Below are positions 8,413 through 15,380 of a stretch of DNA of 21,534 nucleotides, piece after piece (position 1 is the stretch's first letter; every line of letters begins with the position of its first letter). The stretch is from NCBI GenBank assembly GCA_036939355.1, contig JALLAP010000605.1:1-21534 (forward strand), read 5' to 3'. Under the pieces are notes generated by a model. That model saw nothing but the letters and a program-made list of their open reading frames with translations. It had not been told where the DNA came from and ran no database searches. The translations under genes were made by a program, and so were the position numbers. This DNA is from Thalassiosira profunda (taxonomy: Eukaryota > Bacillariophyta > Thalassiosirophyceae > Thalassiosirales > Thalassiosiraceae).

Positions 8413-9219
8413 ATGTCAGCGATATCTCTGCGCCGCCTCGCTGCCAGCGCCTTCGGCTCACATGCACCATCCATCAGACGCTGTGCCGCGGGCAACGGTT
8501 TCCGCAGCCTCCGGAGATCTGCAGCAACTCTAACGACGGCGCACTTCTCTCCTCGACAAATGCTACCAGAGCATCCGACCGCGACACGTTTGCATCTTTT
8601 GTCCAATAGATTCTCGACTGAAGGCGCATCTACCAGCAGTCACACACACCACAAAATGTCGGGAGATGGCAGTGATGGCTCGAATCTATTGCAGCCAGTC
8701 TTCCAAAGCGGAGACCAAATACAGGTAGAGGTCATCTATTTTGGTCCACTGGGAGCCTCCGTCGATATAGTTGCGCACAAATCTCACGACCCGTCGGACT
8801 GCATCCCTCAAGCCGAACCCGCTCTGGGACGGGGCATGATATTGCAGCAGGAGATCGACTATTTTCGCCGGGGCAGGGGTGGGACGGACATTGTCAAATA
8901 CGAGGTCCTGCCTGCGTACGTGGAAAACGTGCGAGAAGTGGAGATCGAGGACGATAACGGGGGAAGCGGAATGGAGGTGCGGCTGGACGTGAGCCTGCGC
9001 CCCCCGGGCGGCAAGGCAAAGGCGGAGGAGCTGGGGGAGCGGATATTGCAAAAGCTCAAAGATTCGGGCGGGGCGATTGAGGTGGGAGACAAGAGCAGTC
9101 CGGAGGAAATCAACGAAATGTTCCCGGGATCGAGCAAAGGCGCGTTCAAGAAGGCCGTGTCGGGTCTTTACAGGAGGGGACTCGTGACGCCGGGGCCCGA
9201 TTCCACTTCTCTGATGTGA
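8413..9219 (+). CDS. CvfB-like S1/winged-helix RNA-binding protein, predicted organelle import
   Basis: A 268-aa single exon from the ATG at 8413 (279 aa if the ATG at 8380 is used). The N-terminus MSAISLRRLAASAFGSHAPS up to about residue 75 is rich in Arg, Ser and Ala with few acidic residues, like a mitochondrial presequence. A candidate S1-like strand segment follows (GDQIQVEVIYFGPLGASVDI). The C-terminus matches the winged-helix end of the bacterial CvfB/YitL family: LRPPGGKAKAEELGERIL, then DKSSPEEINEMFPGSSKGAF and KKAVSGLYRRGLV. CvfB proteins bind RNA through S1 domains and regulate virulence genes in bacteria; here only part of that layout is present, and the role is unknown. The domain call rests on motif memory, not a search. 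An organellar origin or bacterial transfer is plausible inference. Confidence 0.7.
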   Translation: MSAISLRRLAASAFGSHAPSIRRCAAGNGFRSLRRSAATLTTAHFSPRQMLPEHPTATRLHLLSNRFSTEGASTSSHTHHKMSGDGSDGSNLLQPVFQSGDQIQVEVIYFGPLGASVDIVAHKSHDPSDCIPQAEPALGRGMILQQEIDYFRRGRGGTDIVKYEVLPAYVENVREVEIEDDNGGSGMEVRLDVSLRPPGGKAKAEELGERILQKLKDSGGAIEVGDKSSPEEINEMFPGSSKGAFKKAVSGLYRRGLVTPGPDSTSLM

Positions 9220-9349
9220 GGGAAAGAAGATGGTGGCGATTCGCTCTTTTATTTTACGTAGGGATGATCTAGCTTCTGGCTAGACGAAGCAACAATTGCA
9301 CGCGATTGACATGGCAACTACTTACCTGCGCTGCACTTATTGCATTGAC
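9220..9349. other. Convergent 3' spacer with a short hairpin
   Basis: The spacer lies between the stops of the CvfB-like and CCCH genes. It holds a 6-bp stem with a 5-nt loop (TCTAGC 9268-9273, GCTAGA 9279-9284). It may form part of the 3' ends of either transcript; short stems like this also arise by chance. Confidence 0.35.
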
Positions 9350-10594
9350 TCATTTCGCAGATGATCGATCCGCACGCGGTTTCTTTGCCACCACATGCCT
9401 CAACGCGCAGTCGGGATCCTCGCAATACCCCACCTTGGCAAACGCAGGACAAACCTCCGCGTCCCATCGCACCTTCACATGGCGAAACGGGCAGTCGTCT
9501 CTCGAACACATTCCGTTCCGCTGGAAGAAGACGCAGATGGGCCGGGACGCCTCGGTCGCCACGTCGTGCCGGAGTTTGCATTTTGGGTCTTTGCAGGGCA
9601 GGCCGCGGCGGAAGGTAGGGCAGATGGGCGTGGCGGAGATATCCTTTGGCTTGACGCGCACGAGGCCCAGGTTCCCTCCTCTTGCTTTGGATGGGTGTCC
9701 CCTGCCGCGTCCCCGCCCCCTTCCGCGTCCTCTGCCTCGGCTCGTATCTTGGTAGCAAAAGTCTGTCAGAGTCTTCTCGGGATTGGAGGGTTTCGACGAA
9801 GCTGCATTGTTTGCGCCTGTTGCAGTTTGCATGTCATCTGGCGCAGTTGGCTCTCCCTCTACCGGTGAATTGATCGATGCCTTGCCCGGCAGTTGTATTC
9901 TCCGCGGTCCTGTGGATTGATGCACTCGTGTTCTCTTGCCCCGAGGCCCCTCCGGCGGCTCCTTCGCATCCAGCTCGTTCGATGCAGGTTGTGAGCTATC
10001 ACTCTTCAGAACGAGTTTGTTCCTTCCTCTTCGTTCTAAAGAAGGTTGATGATTGTCCTCTGGCACATTGGCGCCTTCCCCTAAGCCCGCCGTTTCCAAT
10101 TCTGTTGCATTTGCAATTGCTTTGGGGTTCACATCGCCACTCGAGCTCAACGCCCTACCCGATACTGTTTGCGGGGCATCGCTCTTCAGGACGAGTTTGT
10201 TCCTTCCTCTCCGTTCCAACGACGGTTGTTGTTTGTCCCCTGTGCCGGCAGTTGCAAAATCAGAGGTTGCCGTGCTGTATTGTCCAGCGTCTGGCGCCTC
10301 ATCCGTCGCGGAGCCCGAGTCCTCGCCCGTCTTGGGCTCGTCATCGCCACTCTCGCCAGGACGATTTCGCACCCACTTATTTCCGGCAGGATTGGCCGCG
10401 CCCCTCGCGTAGGAGAACCGCCCTCGCCCCGCGGAGAATCGGCCGCGGCCTCCCCTTCCACGGCCGCGCCCCCCAGAGAGCGTCCACCGGTTGTTCCTTC
10501 CTCCGCCGGCGCCGCCCCGGCCCGGTCGTTGACCGCCGCTGCCATCGCCATCGCCATCGCCGCTACCACCGCGGACGTAGCGCATCGATGACAT
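9350..10594 (-). CDS. RGG-rich protein with three CCCH zinc fingers
   Basis: A 414-aa single exon with its ATG at 10594. The N-terminal about 75 residues are Gly/Arg rich (RGRGRGGRGRFSAGRGRF), typical of RNA-binding RGG regions, and a second RG run (RGRGRGRGRGRGRG) precedes the fingers. Three evenly spaced fingers follow, each C-x8-C-x4-C-x3-H: residues about 325-343 (CPTFRRGLPC..CKLRH), 354-372 (CVFFQRNGMC..CPFRH) and 382-400 (CPAFAKVGYC..CALRH). Tandem CCCH fingers with this spacing occur in RNA-processing factors such as ZC3H3 and CPSF30 relatives, so a nuclear mRNA-processing role is a reasonable inference. The middle region carries a duplicated block, QPSLERRGRNKLVLKSD, spaced exactly 60 residues apart. 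A GTAAGT sequence lies just beyond the stop, so a 3' UTR intron is possible. Confidence 0.85.
   Translation of the reverse strand: MSSMRYVRGGSGDGDGDGSGGQRPGRGGAGGGRNNRWTLSGGRGRGRGGRGRFSAGRGRFSYARGAANPAGNKWVRNRPGESGDDEPKTGEDSGSATDEAPDAGQYSTATSDFATAGTGDKQQPSLERRGRNKLVLKSDAPQTVSGRALSSSGDVNPKAIANATELETAGLGEGANVPEDNHQPSLERRGRNKLVLKSDSSQPASNELDAKEPPEGPRGKRTRVHQSTGPRRIQLPGKASINSPVEGEPTAPDDMQTATGANNAASSKPSNPEKTLTDFCYQDTSRGRGRGRGRGRGRGHPSKARGGNLGLVRVKPKDISATPICPTFRRGLPCKDPKCKLRHDVATEASRPICVFFQRNGMCSRDDCPFRHVKVRWDAEVCPAFAKVGYCEDPDCALRHVVAKKPRADRSSAK
9998..10237. repeat. 60-bp direct repeat pair, 180-bp period, inside the CCCH gene
   Basis: Bases 9998-10057 and 10178-10237 are near-identical and exactly 180 bp apart. 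They encode the duplicated block QPSLERRGRNKLVLKSD on the minus strand. Several differences fall at third positions, suggesting the protein sequence is kept while the DNA drifts. Confidence 0.8.
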
Positions 10595-10756
10595 GGCGCC
10601 GCGGCAGGGCTCGCGCTACGCTGTGTATGTCGTTGGCTGGTCGTTTGTGACAGTGCGGAGAGGAGAGGGTTGCAAATGACCACTTATCCGCACCTTGTAG
10701 GTAAGTACCTTCTTGATCCCTACGGATAAATGGCCACAATTATTTGAATTAGACCG
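10595..10756. promoter_or_regulatory. Short spacer upstream of the CCCH gene with an imperfect hairpin
   Basis: Only 162 bp separate the 841-aa orphan stop from the CCCH gene start on the same strand. TTATCC (10684-10689) and GTAGG (10697-10701) pair with CCTAC (10719-10723) and GGATAA (10724-10729), giving an 11-bp stem with a 7-nt bulge. The loop contains GTACCTTCTT (10705-10714), a 10-mer also found at 8232-8241. It may serve as a 3' end for one gene, a promoter for the next, or both. Confidence 0.4.
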
Positions 10757-13282
10757 CTAATTCAACTGCTTATAGTTCAACCGATACGTCTTCTTGTGCT
10801 TTGTCAACAAACCATCCTCCGTCATCTTCTTCAGGGCATTCCAGAATGACAAGTGGGACCACTTCTCGCCTTTGTTGTGGATGGCTACCTCAACCCTTTT
10901 TCTGATAGTGTGTTCGGTGGCCTGGACATTGGGCCGAGTCAGCAAGGCATCGATGCTTGCGGTCATGTACACTGTGGCTGCTTCCCCCAGCTTCAACAGA
11001 TACGCATTGGCTGCCGCTGGCGCAGCCATCTCTGCTTCCGCTTCTGCTTTCATTTCCACTTTGTCCCTCTCGGCCATCTTTGCGCAATGCAGCGCAAACT
11101 CCTTCGCCTCCGGGACTCCCTCTCGAATTCGTTGCTGCAGTTTGCTGTCGAGTATCTTTTCTCCGGGGCAGCCACAGTTGAGCATTATCTGCCCCAACTC
11201 AACATCACTCAAAGAAGCAATGTCGGGTGCATTGGATTCCTCATTGACAAAAAAGGCGACCGTTTCCTTGACGGTTCTGCGGAATCCGTTCAATTTCTCC
11301 ACTCGCAGCTTCTGGGGCGAGCTGGCATTGCCGTTGACGACGGCCTCGCGTGCCTTTCTGTTGTCCTCCACCAAATTTTCGATGACATTGCCATTCTGTG
11401 CTCTCTGCTGCTGCGTATCGCTGGCCCTGCCGTTGGCGACAGCTGCCACGGCCGCACTGTTGCGCGTGCTGGTCGTTGTGCCGCCCCGGCTGTTGCCGTC
11501 GTGCAATTTCTCCACTCGCAGCTTCTGGGGCGAGCTGGCAGTGTTGTTGGCGACGGCCTCGCGTGCCTTTCTGTTGTCCTCTTGCATGGTCTTGATGCCC
11601 TCGTCCAATTTCTCCACTCGCAGCTTCTGGGGCGAGCTGGCAGTGTTGTTGGCGACGGCCTGGCGTGCCTTTCTGTTGCGCGTTTGGCACTCCGTACCGC
11701 CAGCCGTCCCGCCCCGGCTGCTGGCCTCCAGCAAATACCAATGCATGCCGTTCATCTCGCCGAAACGTTTCTCGCGGCGCAAGGCTGCCGCTTCAGCTCG
11801 CATTGCTCCAGTAGTTTCGCCTCCCCGTTGACTGCCCTCTCTGTGAGCCAAGTCGCAGAGACGGAAGAAATCCGACTTCTTGTTGAAGAAGCCCATGAAA
11901 TACGAGCACTTCGCCGACGCGTCTCCGGTCTCTGCCACCTGTACAGCCGAGTAAAAATCGTCAGTGTCGCCGCACTTCGTTTTCATGCAGCTCCGGAATA
12001 GCTTTTTGTACATCGAGGAGGGGTGGCAGGGAAGCTTCAACTCATTGTTGGACGCCGAAACGAGTTTGCCCGGATTCTGGGCGTGGAATGTGGCGAGATC
12101 CGCATCGTCGCCTCCAAGGAGATGATGCGCCCACAGAGTTCCCGTGGCCTTCGAGCACAAGGCGATCTGCACGTTGTCGTCCTCGTGCAGTACGGACAAG
12201 ACGTTCCTCGTCCACGATTCCATGACGAAGGCGATGTCCTTCCGCGACAAATAGCTGTAGGGGCTGGTGTAGGCCTTGAACGGGAACGGGTAGACGTCGC
12301 ATTGGATCATGTCCCCATAGTGCTCCGGCCCGACACCTTGCCGGGCACTTTCCCAAGAGAGTTCCACAAGGGTGCCATCCGATCGAAGGGCCGCAGCAGA
12401 GTGCTTATCGCCAAGGCCTCGTGCCTGCTCCAACGTCTGATAGTGCAGGACGAGCACAATCACTTTGTTGCTCTTCCGATCCACTTTCCACGTCAGCCGG
12501 AGACAGTTCCACGGGATAGGGTTGCCCTTCTTGTCCGTTATGTGCGCCACCTCCTTCCTGAACTGCAACTGTCCGCGATGCAGCTTCTGCTCGGTGGGGT
12601 TGAAGCGCTTTCCCCTCCAGCCCGGAGGAGCGTGAAACTTCTCAGTGGCCCAGGATTCACGCCCGGACCCTTCCGGAACGGTGGCGGGTGGAGACGGGGG
12701 AGATGCTGCAGCAGACTTTCGATTCTTCTGCTTGCGCCTCTTGCCGGACTTCTTGTTCTTTCGCTTTTCCTCCGTTCTGCGTTGCTCTGCCTCGGCGCTA
12801 CGATTGCCACGCCGACCATTCCCCCTTCGCTTTGGAGACGCCTCCTCACCAATGCCCCCTCCCCGCTGCCCTGCCGGCCCCGCGTGGACCACGGCGCCAT
12901 CAAACTGGACGCCCTCCTCCGAGGAGAATACCCCGTCGTCCGGCCCTGCGTCTCCCCCCTCATCCCCGTCGCCGAGGTCGGGATGCGGCGGCCCATCACT
13001 GCGCCTGTGCGCCGAATTTTCCTTCTCCTCCGCGAGGCGAGGCCGTTTGGCCACAGCCGCCTCCTTCTTGTCCCTCCCCTCTCCTTCATTCTCATCTACG
13101 CACTGCCCCCGACCCCGCTTCTCCCCCGGCCGGGGCTGGGGGGCCGCGACCCGCTGGGGCCGCGGCCCGAGTTGTGGTGTCCTCGCGGCTCGCGGACGAC
13201 GCTGGACGTCAGAGCCGTCCAATCCATCCGCCGAGGGCTGGCCCTCCATCGCCCCTCTACTAGTGCCTACTATCGAGCTCAT
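10757..13282 (-). CDS. Orphan 841-aa nuclear-like protein with internal repeats and possible winged-helix C-terminus
   Basis: Not recognised as any family. It is a single exon with its ATG at 13282. Residues 1-200 are low complexity with alternating acidic and Lys/Arg runs, including RKNKKSGKRRKQKNRK, a strong candidate nuclear localisation signal. Residues about 215-500 look like one or more folded domains (GWRGKRFNPTEQKLHRGQL, NCLRLTWKVDRK, SYFMGFFNKKSDFFRLCDL) of unknown fold. Residues about 533-665 hold four copies of a roughly 33-35-residue unit, NRKAREAVANNTASSPQKL followed by RVEKL, the third copy strongly diverged. The last about 55 residues (IRKRVEVAIHNKGEKWSHLS, ALKKMTEDGLL, KTYRLN) resemble a winged helix of the linker-histone H15 kind; this is a guess from pattern. 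The long antisense frames here are shadows. The gene shares a divergent spacer with the MGNC protein gene. Confidence 0.75.
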   Translation of the reverse strand: MSSIVGTSRGAMEGQPSADGLDGSDVQRRPRAARTPQLGPRPQRVAAPQPRPGEKRGRGQCVDENEGEGRDKKEAAVAKRPRLAEEKENSAHRRSDGPPHPDLGDGDEGGDAGPDDGVFSSEEGVQFDGAVVHAGPAGQRGGGIGEEASPKRRGNGRRGNRSAEAEQRRTEEKRKNKKSGKRRKQKNRKSAAASPPSPPATVPEGSGRESWATEKFHAPPGWRGKRFNPTEQKLHRGQLQFRKEVAHITDKKGNPIPWNCLRLTWKVDRKSNKVIVLVLHYQTLEQARGLGDKHSAAALRSDGTLVELSWESARQGVGPEHYGDMIQCDVYPFPFKAYTSPYSYLSRKDIAFVMESWTRNVLSVLHEDDNVQIALCSKATGTLWAHHLLGGDDADLATFHAQNPGKLVSASNNELKLPCHPSSMYKKLFRSCMKTKCGDTDDFYSAVQVAETGDASAKCSYFMGFFNKKSDFFRLCDLAHREGSQRGGETTGAMRAEAAALRREKRFGEMNGMHWYLLEASSRGGTAGGTECQTRNRKARQAVANNTASSPQKLRVEKLDEGIKTMQEDNRKAREAVANNTASSPQKLRVEKLHDGNSRGGTTTSTRNSAAVAAVANGRASDTQQQRAQNGNVIENLVEDNRKAREAVVNGNASSPQKLRVEKLNGFRRTVKETVAFFVNEESNAPDIASLSDVELGQIMLNCGCPGEKILDSKLQQRIREGVPEAKEFALHCAKMAERDKVEMKAEAEAEMAAPAAANAYLLKLGEAATVYMTASIDALLTRPNVQATEHTIRKRVEVAIHNKGEKWSHLSFWNALKKMTEDGLLTKHKKTYRLNYKQLN
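11291..11683. repeat. 78-bp dispersed direct repeats within the orphan gene
   Basis: Three close copies of a 78-bp unit starting CAATTTCTCCACTCGCAGCT lie at 11291-11368, 11504-11581 and 11606-11683. The last copy diverges in its final bases. A fourth, degenerate unit can be seen only at protein level between the first two. The near-identical DNA suggests recent duplication or gene conversion. Confidence 0.85.
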
Positions 13283-13786
13283 GGCAACCGCGGGCGGATG
13301 GCGAATGATACTGAATTATTATTGGGCTATTGGCAGGGGTGCCGCCGCCAGGGAGGGGGTGGGGTGGTATGGGGGGTGTCGAGGGGGTGTGGTTTGCTTC
13401 TGGTTCAAGCGTCATTTTTTTCTGCGAGGATCTTTGAAGCTTTCACTCCCGGCCGTTGCTCAATCAAGAGACCTCGCGTTATTTTCTCAAGAGACCTCGC
13501 GTTATTTTTTGGCGCGCCTGCTTTTAGAGTGCTGGCCCCCGAGAATTGCGATAATTTGGGGGGCTTAATTTCATTACCTAGGGCCAGATTTTCCCGCATT
13601 CTTGCGGCCCCGCGGCGGCGCCTGCCGGCGTCCCACTCCCGCGCCCATCCCGCAGCGAGCCCCGTCAACGCGTCGTGCACTATGCCCCGGTGGCCGCTAT
13701 TCGAGATGGGGTAAGGCGGACGGGCTGACGGAGAAGGAATCATAGATCATCGTTGATACCGGTTGTTGCGGAGGTGTGCATTCATC
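13283..13786. promoter_or_regulatory. Divergent intergenic region with a 22-bp tandem repeat
   Basis: About 500 bp lie between the starts of the orphan gene (minus) and the MGNC gene (plus). A 22-bp sequence beginning TCAAGAGACCTCGCGTTATT is present twice, at 13464-13485 and 13487-13508, separated by one base. G-rich runs (13350-13390) and a GGCGCGCC octamer at 13511-13518 lie nearby. Promoters for both genes are expected here. Confidence 0.5.
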
Positions 13787-14767
13787 ATGGGAAACTGCCT
13801 CCAGCCGACGTCCGCGGCGGCTGCCGCTGAAACTAACGTCAAGCCAGCGACAGGTGGCTGTGCTCCGTGCGACGAGCAGGGGACCGTGGACTCCTCGTTC
13901 GCCACGGCGTCGTCCCCTCCGTCTTCGCCTGCGGGCAAGGCAGCCAACATTGCAACAACAAGTCAGGGTGATACTTGCAATACACAATCCAATTTATCAC
14001 ATCAAGACTGCAACGGAGATGCGTCTGTCGTGGAGCAGCACCGCGAAGAGGGCCAGCGGCGCCTCCGAGAGCTGGTGGTGACGGGCGCCAGCGACGGCGC
14101 GTTCGACTGGGCGTCCATCATCGCCCTGGCGGAGGACCTGCACAGAAAAGAGCAACTGCTGCTGCGTTCCTACGATGCAAATGGCGAGGGGAGGCGGAAG
14201 AATGCATCGCGGAGGCAGGCCTTTTTCGAGAAGCGGCGGAGGGCCAAGGAGAGGGCCCGCCGGCGGAAGCTGGAGAGCGTGGGATCGTTCTCGGTCAACC
14301 TTTTGGCGTATGAATCGGAGGGGCAATCGCCTCGCAGGGACGAGGGCCTTGCTGTGGAGGAAATGCCTACCGATGAAGATCACAACGATGCGTCCAGTAA
14401 TGTCTCAATAGAGAGCGGCGACAACGAGGCTCTGAACGAGAGCGGGGAGAGCGACGAGATGGACGTGTTCGAAGACGACGGCGACGATCGTGGGGACGAC
14501 GATCCCCCGGCGCTGTCCCCTCGCATTTCTCTCGAGAGGCCGGGCACCCCGCTGCCGTTGGTGACCCCGGCCCCCATTTTTGTAAACGATGGGAGCTTCC
14601 TGGCGGCCACGTCGTTGTTTGGCTCTGTGGAGGAAGAGGAGGAGGAATCCTCAAGCGAGGAGGAGGGCGACGACGACGTGTCTTGCGCGGCCTCGCGAGG
14701 GAAGGCAGATTGGGACCTGATGACAATCGATGAAGTCGATGAAGAAGCGACGCTCGGTGAATTTTAG
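13787..14767 (+). CDS. Acidic low-complexity protein starting MGNC (possible lipid-anchored)
   Basis: A 326-aa protein of no recognised family. The ATG at 13787 was chosen because the upstream in-frame candidate is only a TTG. The start MGNCLQPTS has Gly2 and Cys4 in the positions used for N-myristoylation and palmitoylation. However, Gln6 and Pro7 do not fit the usual myristoylation consensus, so the anchor is uncertain. Residues about 85-115 (QRRLRELVVTGASDGAFDWA) look helical. A strongly basic helix follows (RRQAFFEKRRRAKERARRRK, about 142-161). The C-terminal half is very acidic (EEEEEESSSEEEGDDD near 287-302) with Ser/Pro segments. It may be a scaffold or regulatory protein; no catalytic motif is visible. 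The gene converges on the 178-aa orphan, with 46 bp between stops. Confidence 0.7.
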   Translation: MGNCLQPTSAAAAAETNVKPATGGCAPCDEQGTVDSSFATASSPPSSPAGKAANIATTSQGDTCNTQSNLSHQDCNGDASVVEQHREEGQRRLRELVVTGASDGAFDWASIIALAEDLHRKEQLLLRSYDANGEGRRKNASRRQAFFEKRRRAKERARRRKLESVGSFSVNLLAYESEGQSPRRDEGLAVEEMPTDEDHNDASSNVSIESGDNEALNESGESDEMDVFEDDGDDRGDDDPPALSPRISLERPGTPLPLVTPAPIFVNDGSFLAATSLFGSVEEEEEESSSEEEGDDDVSCAASRGKADWDLMTIDEVDEEATLGEF

Positions 14768-14813
14768 AGTGGGTTACACAAAAAGACCTCTGCGCTGAAG
14801 AGAGGCAACGGCG
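14768..14813. other. 46-bp convergent 3' spacer with a small stem
   Basis: CCTCT (14787-14791) can pair with AGAGG (14801-14805) across a 9-nt loop, between the stops of the MGNC and 178-aa orphan genes. The two 3' UTRs must overlap. The stem is short enough to be chance. Confidence 0.3.
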
Positions 14814-15350
14814 TCACTGCGGTTGGTAGCGCTTGCTGAGGAGCTCGTTTTGGCGCCGCTCGCGATCGGTGAGGTCGCTCATTCCTCGAATGTTGATGTG
14901 GCTTTCGGAAGGAGAGGCATCCTTGTCCACACGCGGGCGTTTGTGCCCGGCAGTGTTTGCAGGGGAGGGCGATGAAGCGGTCGCAGGGGGCGAGGCCTGC
15001 TGCATTGGGCGGTTGGGTTCGACCGCAGAGTTTGCTTTTGCCCCTGCGGGCGGATCAGACGAGGAATTTTCAGAGTACCGCTTACTCAGGAGCGAGTTCT
15101 GCGCCTTCTCGCGCTCCGTCAAATCCATGGATCCGCCAAGGGAATATTGCGGCCCAGGCGAGGAGGAGGCAGGGCCGTCAGGGATCCGCGGCCCTGTGGT
15201 TTGCAGGCCCACGCCGGGATTGGAAGGCAATGGAGAGACATCGCGTGGAATGGGACTTGGGGGCCTGGAAAACTTTTTGAGTCTTCTTTCACATTTTTGG
15301 AGAAAATCGCAGCTTGCACGAGGCCGCCCCGCATGGAATCGGCCGCCCAT
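14814..15350 (-). CDS. 178-aa orphan with a duplicated DLTxRExxQNxLLSKRY motif
   Basis: Not recognised. The first ATG is at 15350 (an upstream TTG was ignored). The protein is Pro/Ser-rich and apparently disordered except for two copies of a 17-residue motif: DLTEREKAQNSLLSKRY at residues 76-92 and DLTDRERRQNELLSKRY at 159-175, 13 of 17 identical and 83 residues apart. The second copy sits almost at the C-terminus. Short, repeated, helix-prone motifs in a disordered chain suggest linear binding motifs for a partner protein, but no partner is known. The start codon lies only 30 bp from the divergent coiled-coil gene start, so either the leaders overlap or the real start is elsewhere. Motif conservation supports a genuine gene. 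Confidence 0.65.
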   Translation of the reverse strand: MGGRFHAGRPRASCDFLQKCERRLKKFSRPPSPIPRDVSPLPSNPGVGLQTTGPRIPDGPASSSPGPQYSLGGSMDLTEREKAQNSLLSKRYSENSSSDPPAGAKANSAVEPNRPMQQASPPATASSPSPANTAGHKRPRVDKDASPSESHINIRGMSDLTDRERRQNELLSKRYQPQ

Positions 15351-15380
15351 CAACTCTGCTCTCCTTGAAGTCCTTCACTG

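Noticed and set aside
10853..12001. 382-residue plus-strand open frame
   Set aside because: Shadow of the same orphan gene; its repeats are only the antisense image of the 78-bp units.
12023..13714. 563-residue plus-strand open frame
   Set aside because: It is antisense to the 841-aa orphan, Pro/Arg/Leu-rich without domains, and runs past that gene's start. GC-rich DNA makes such long shadows. The minus frame has repeats preserved in protein sequence and a nuclear signal.
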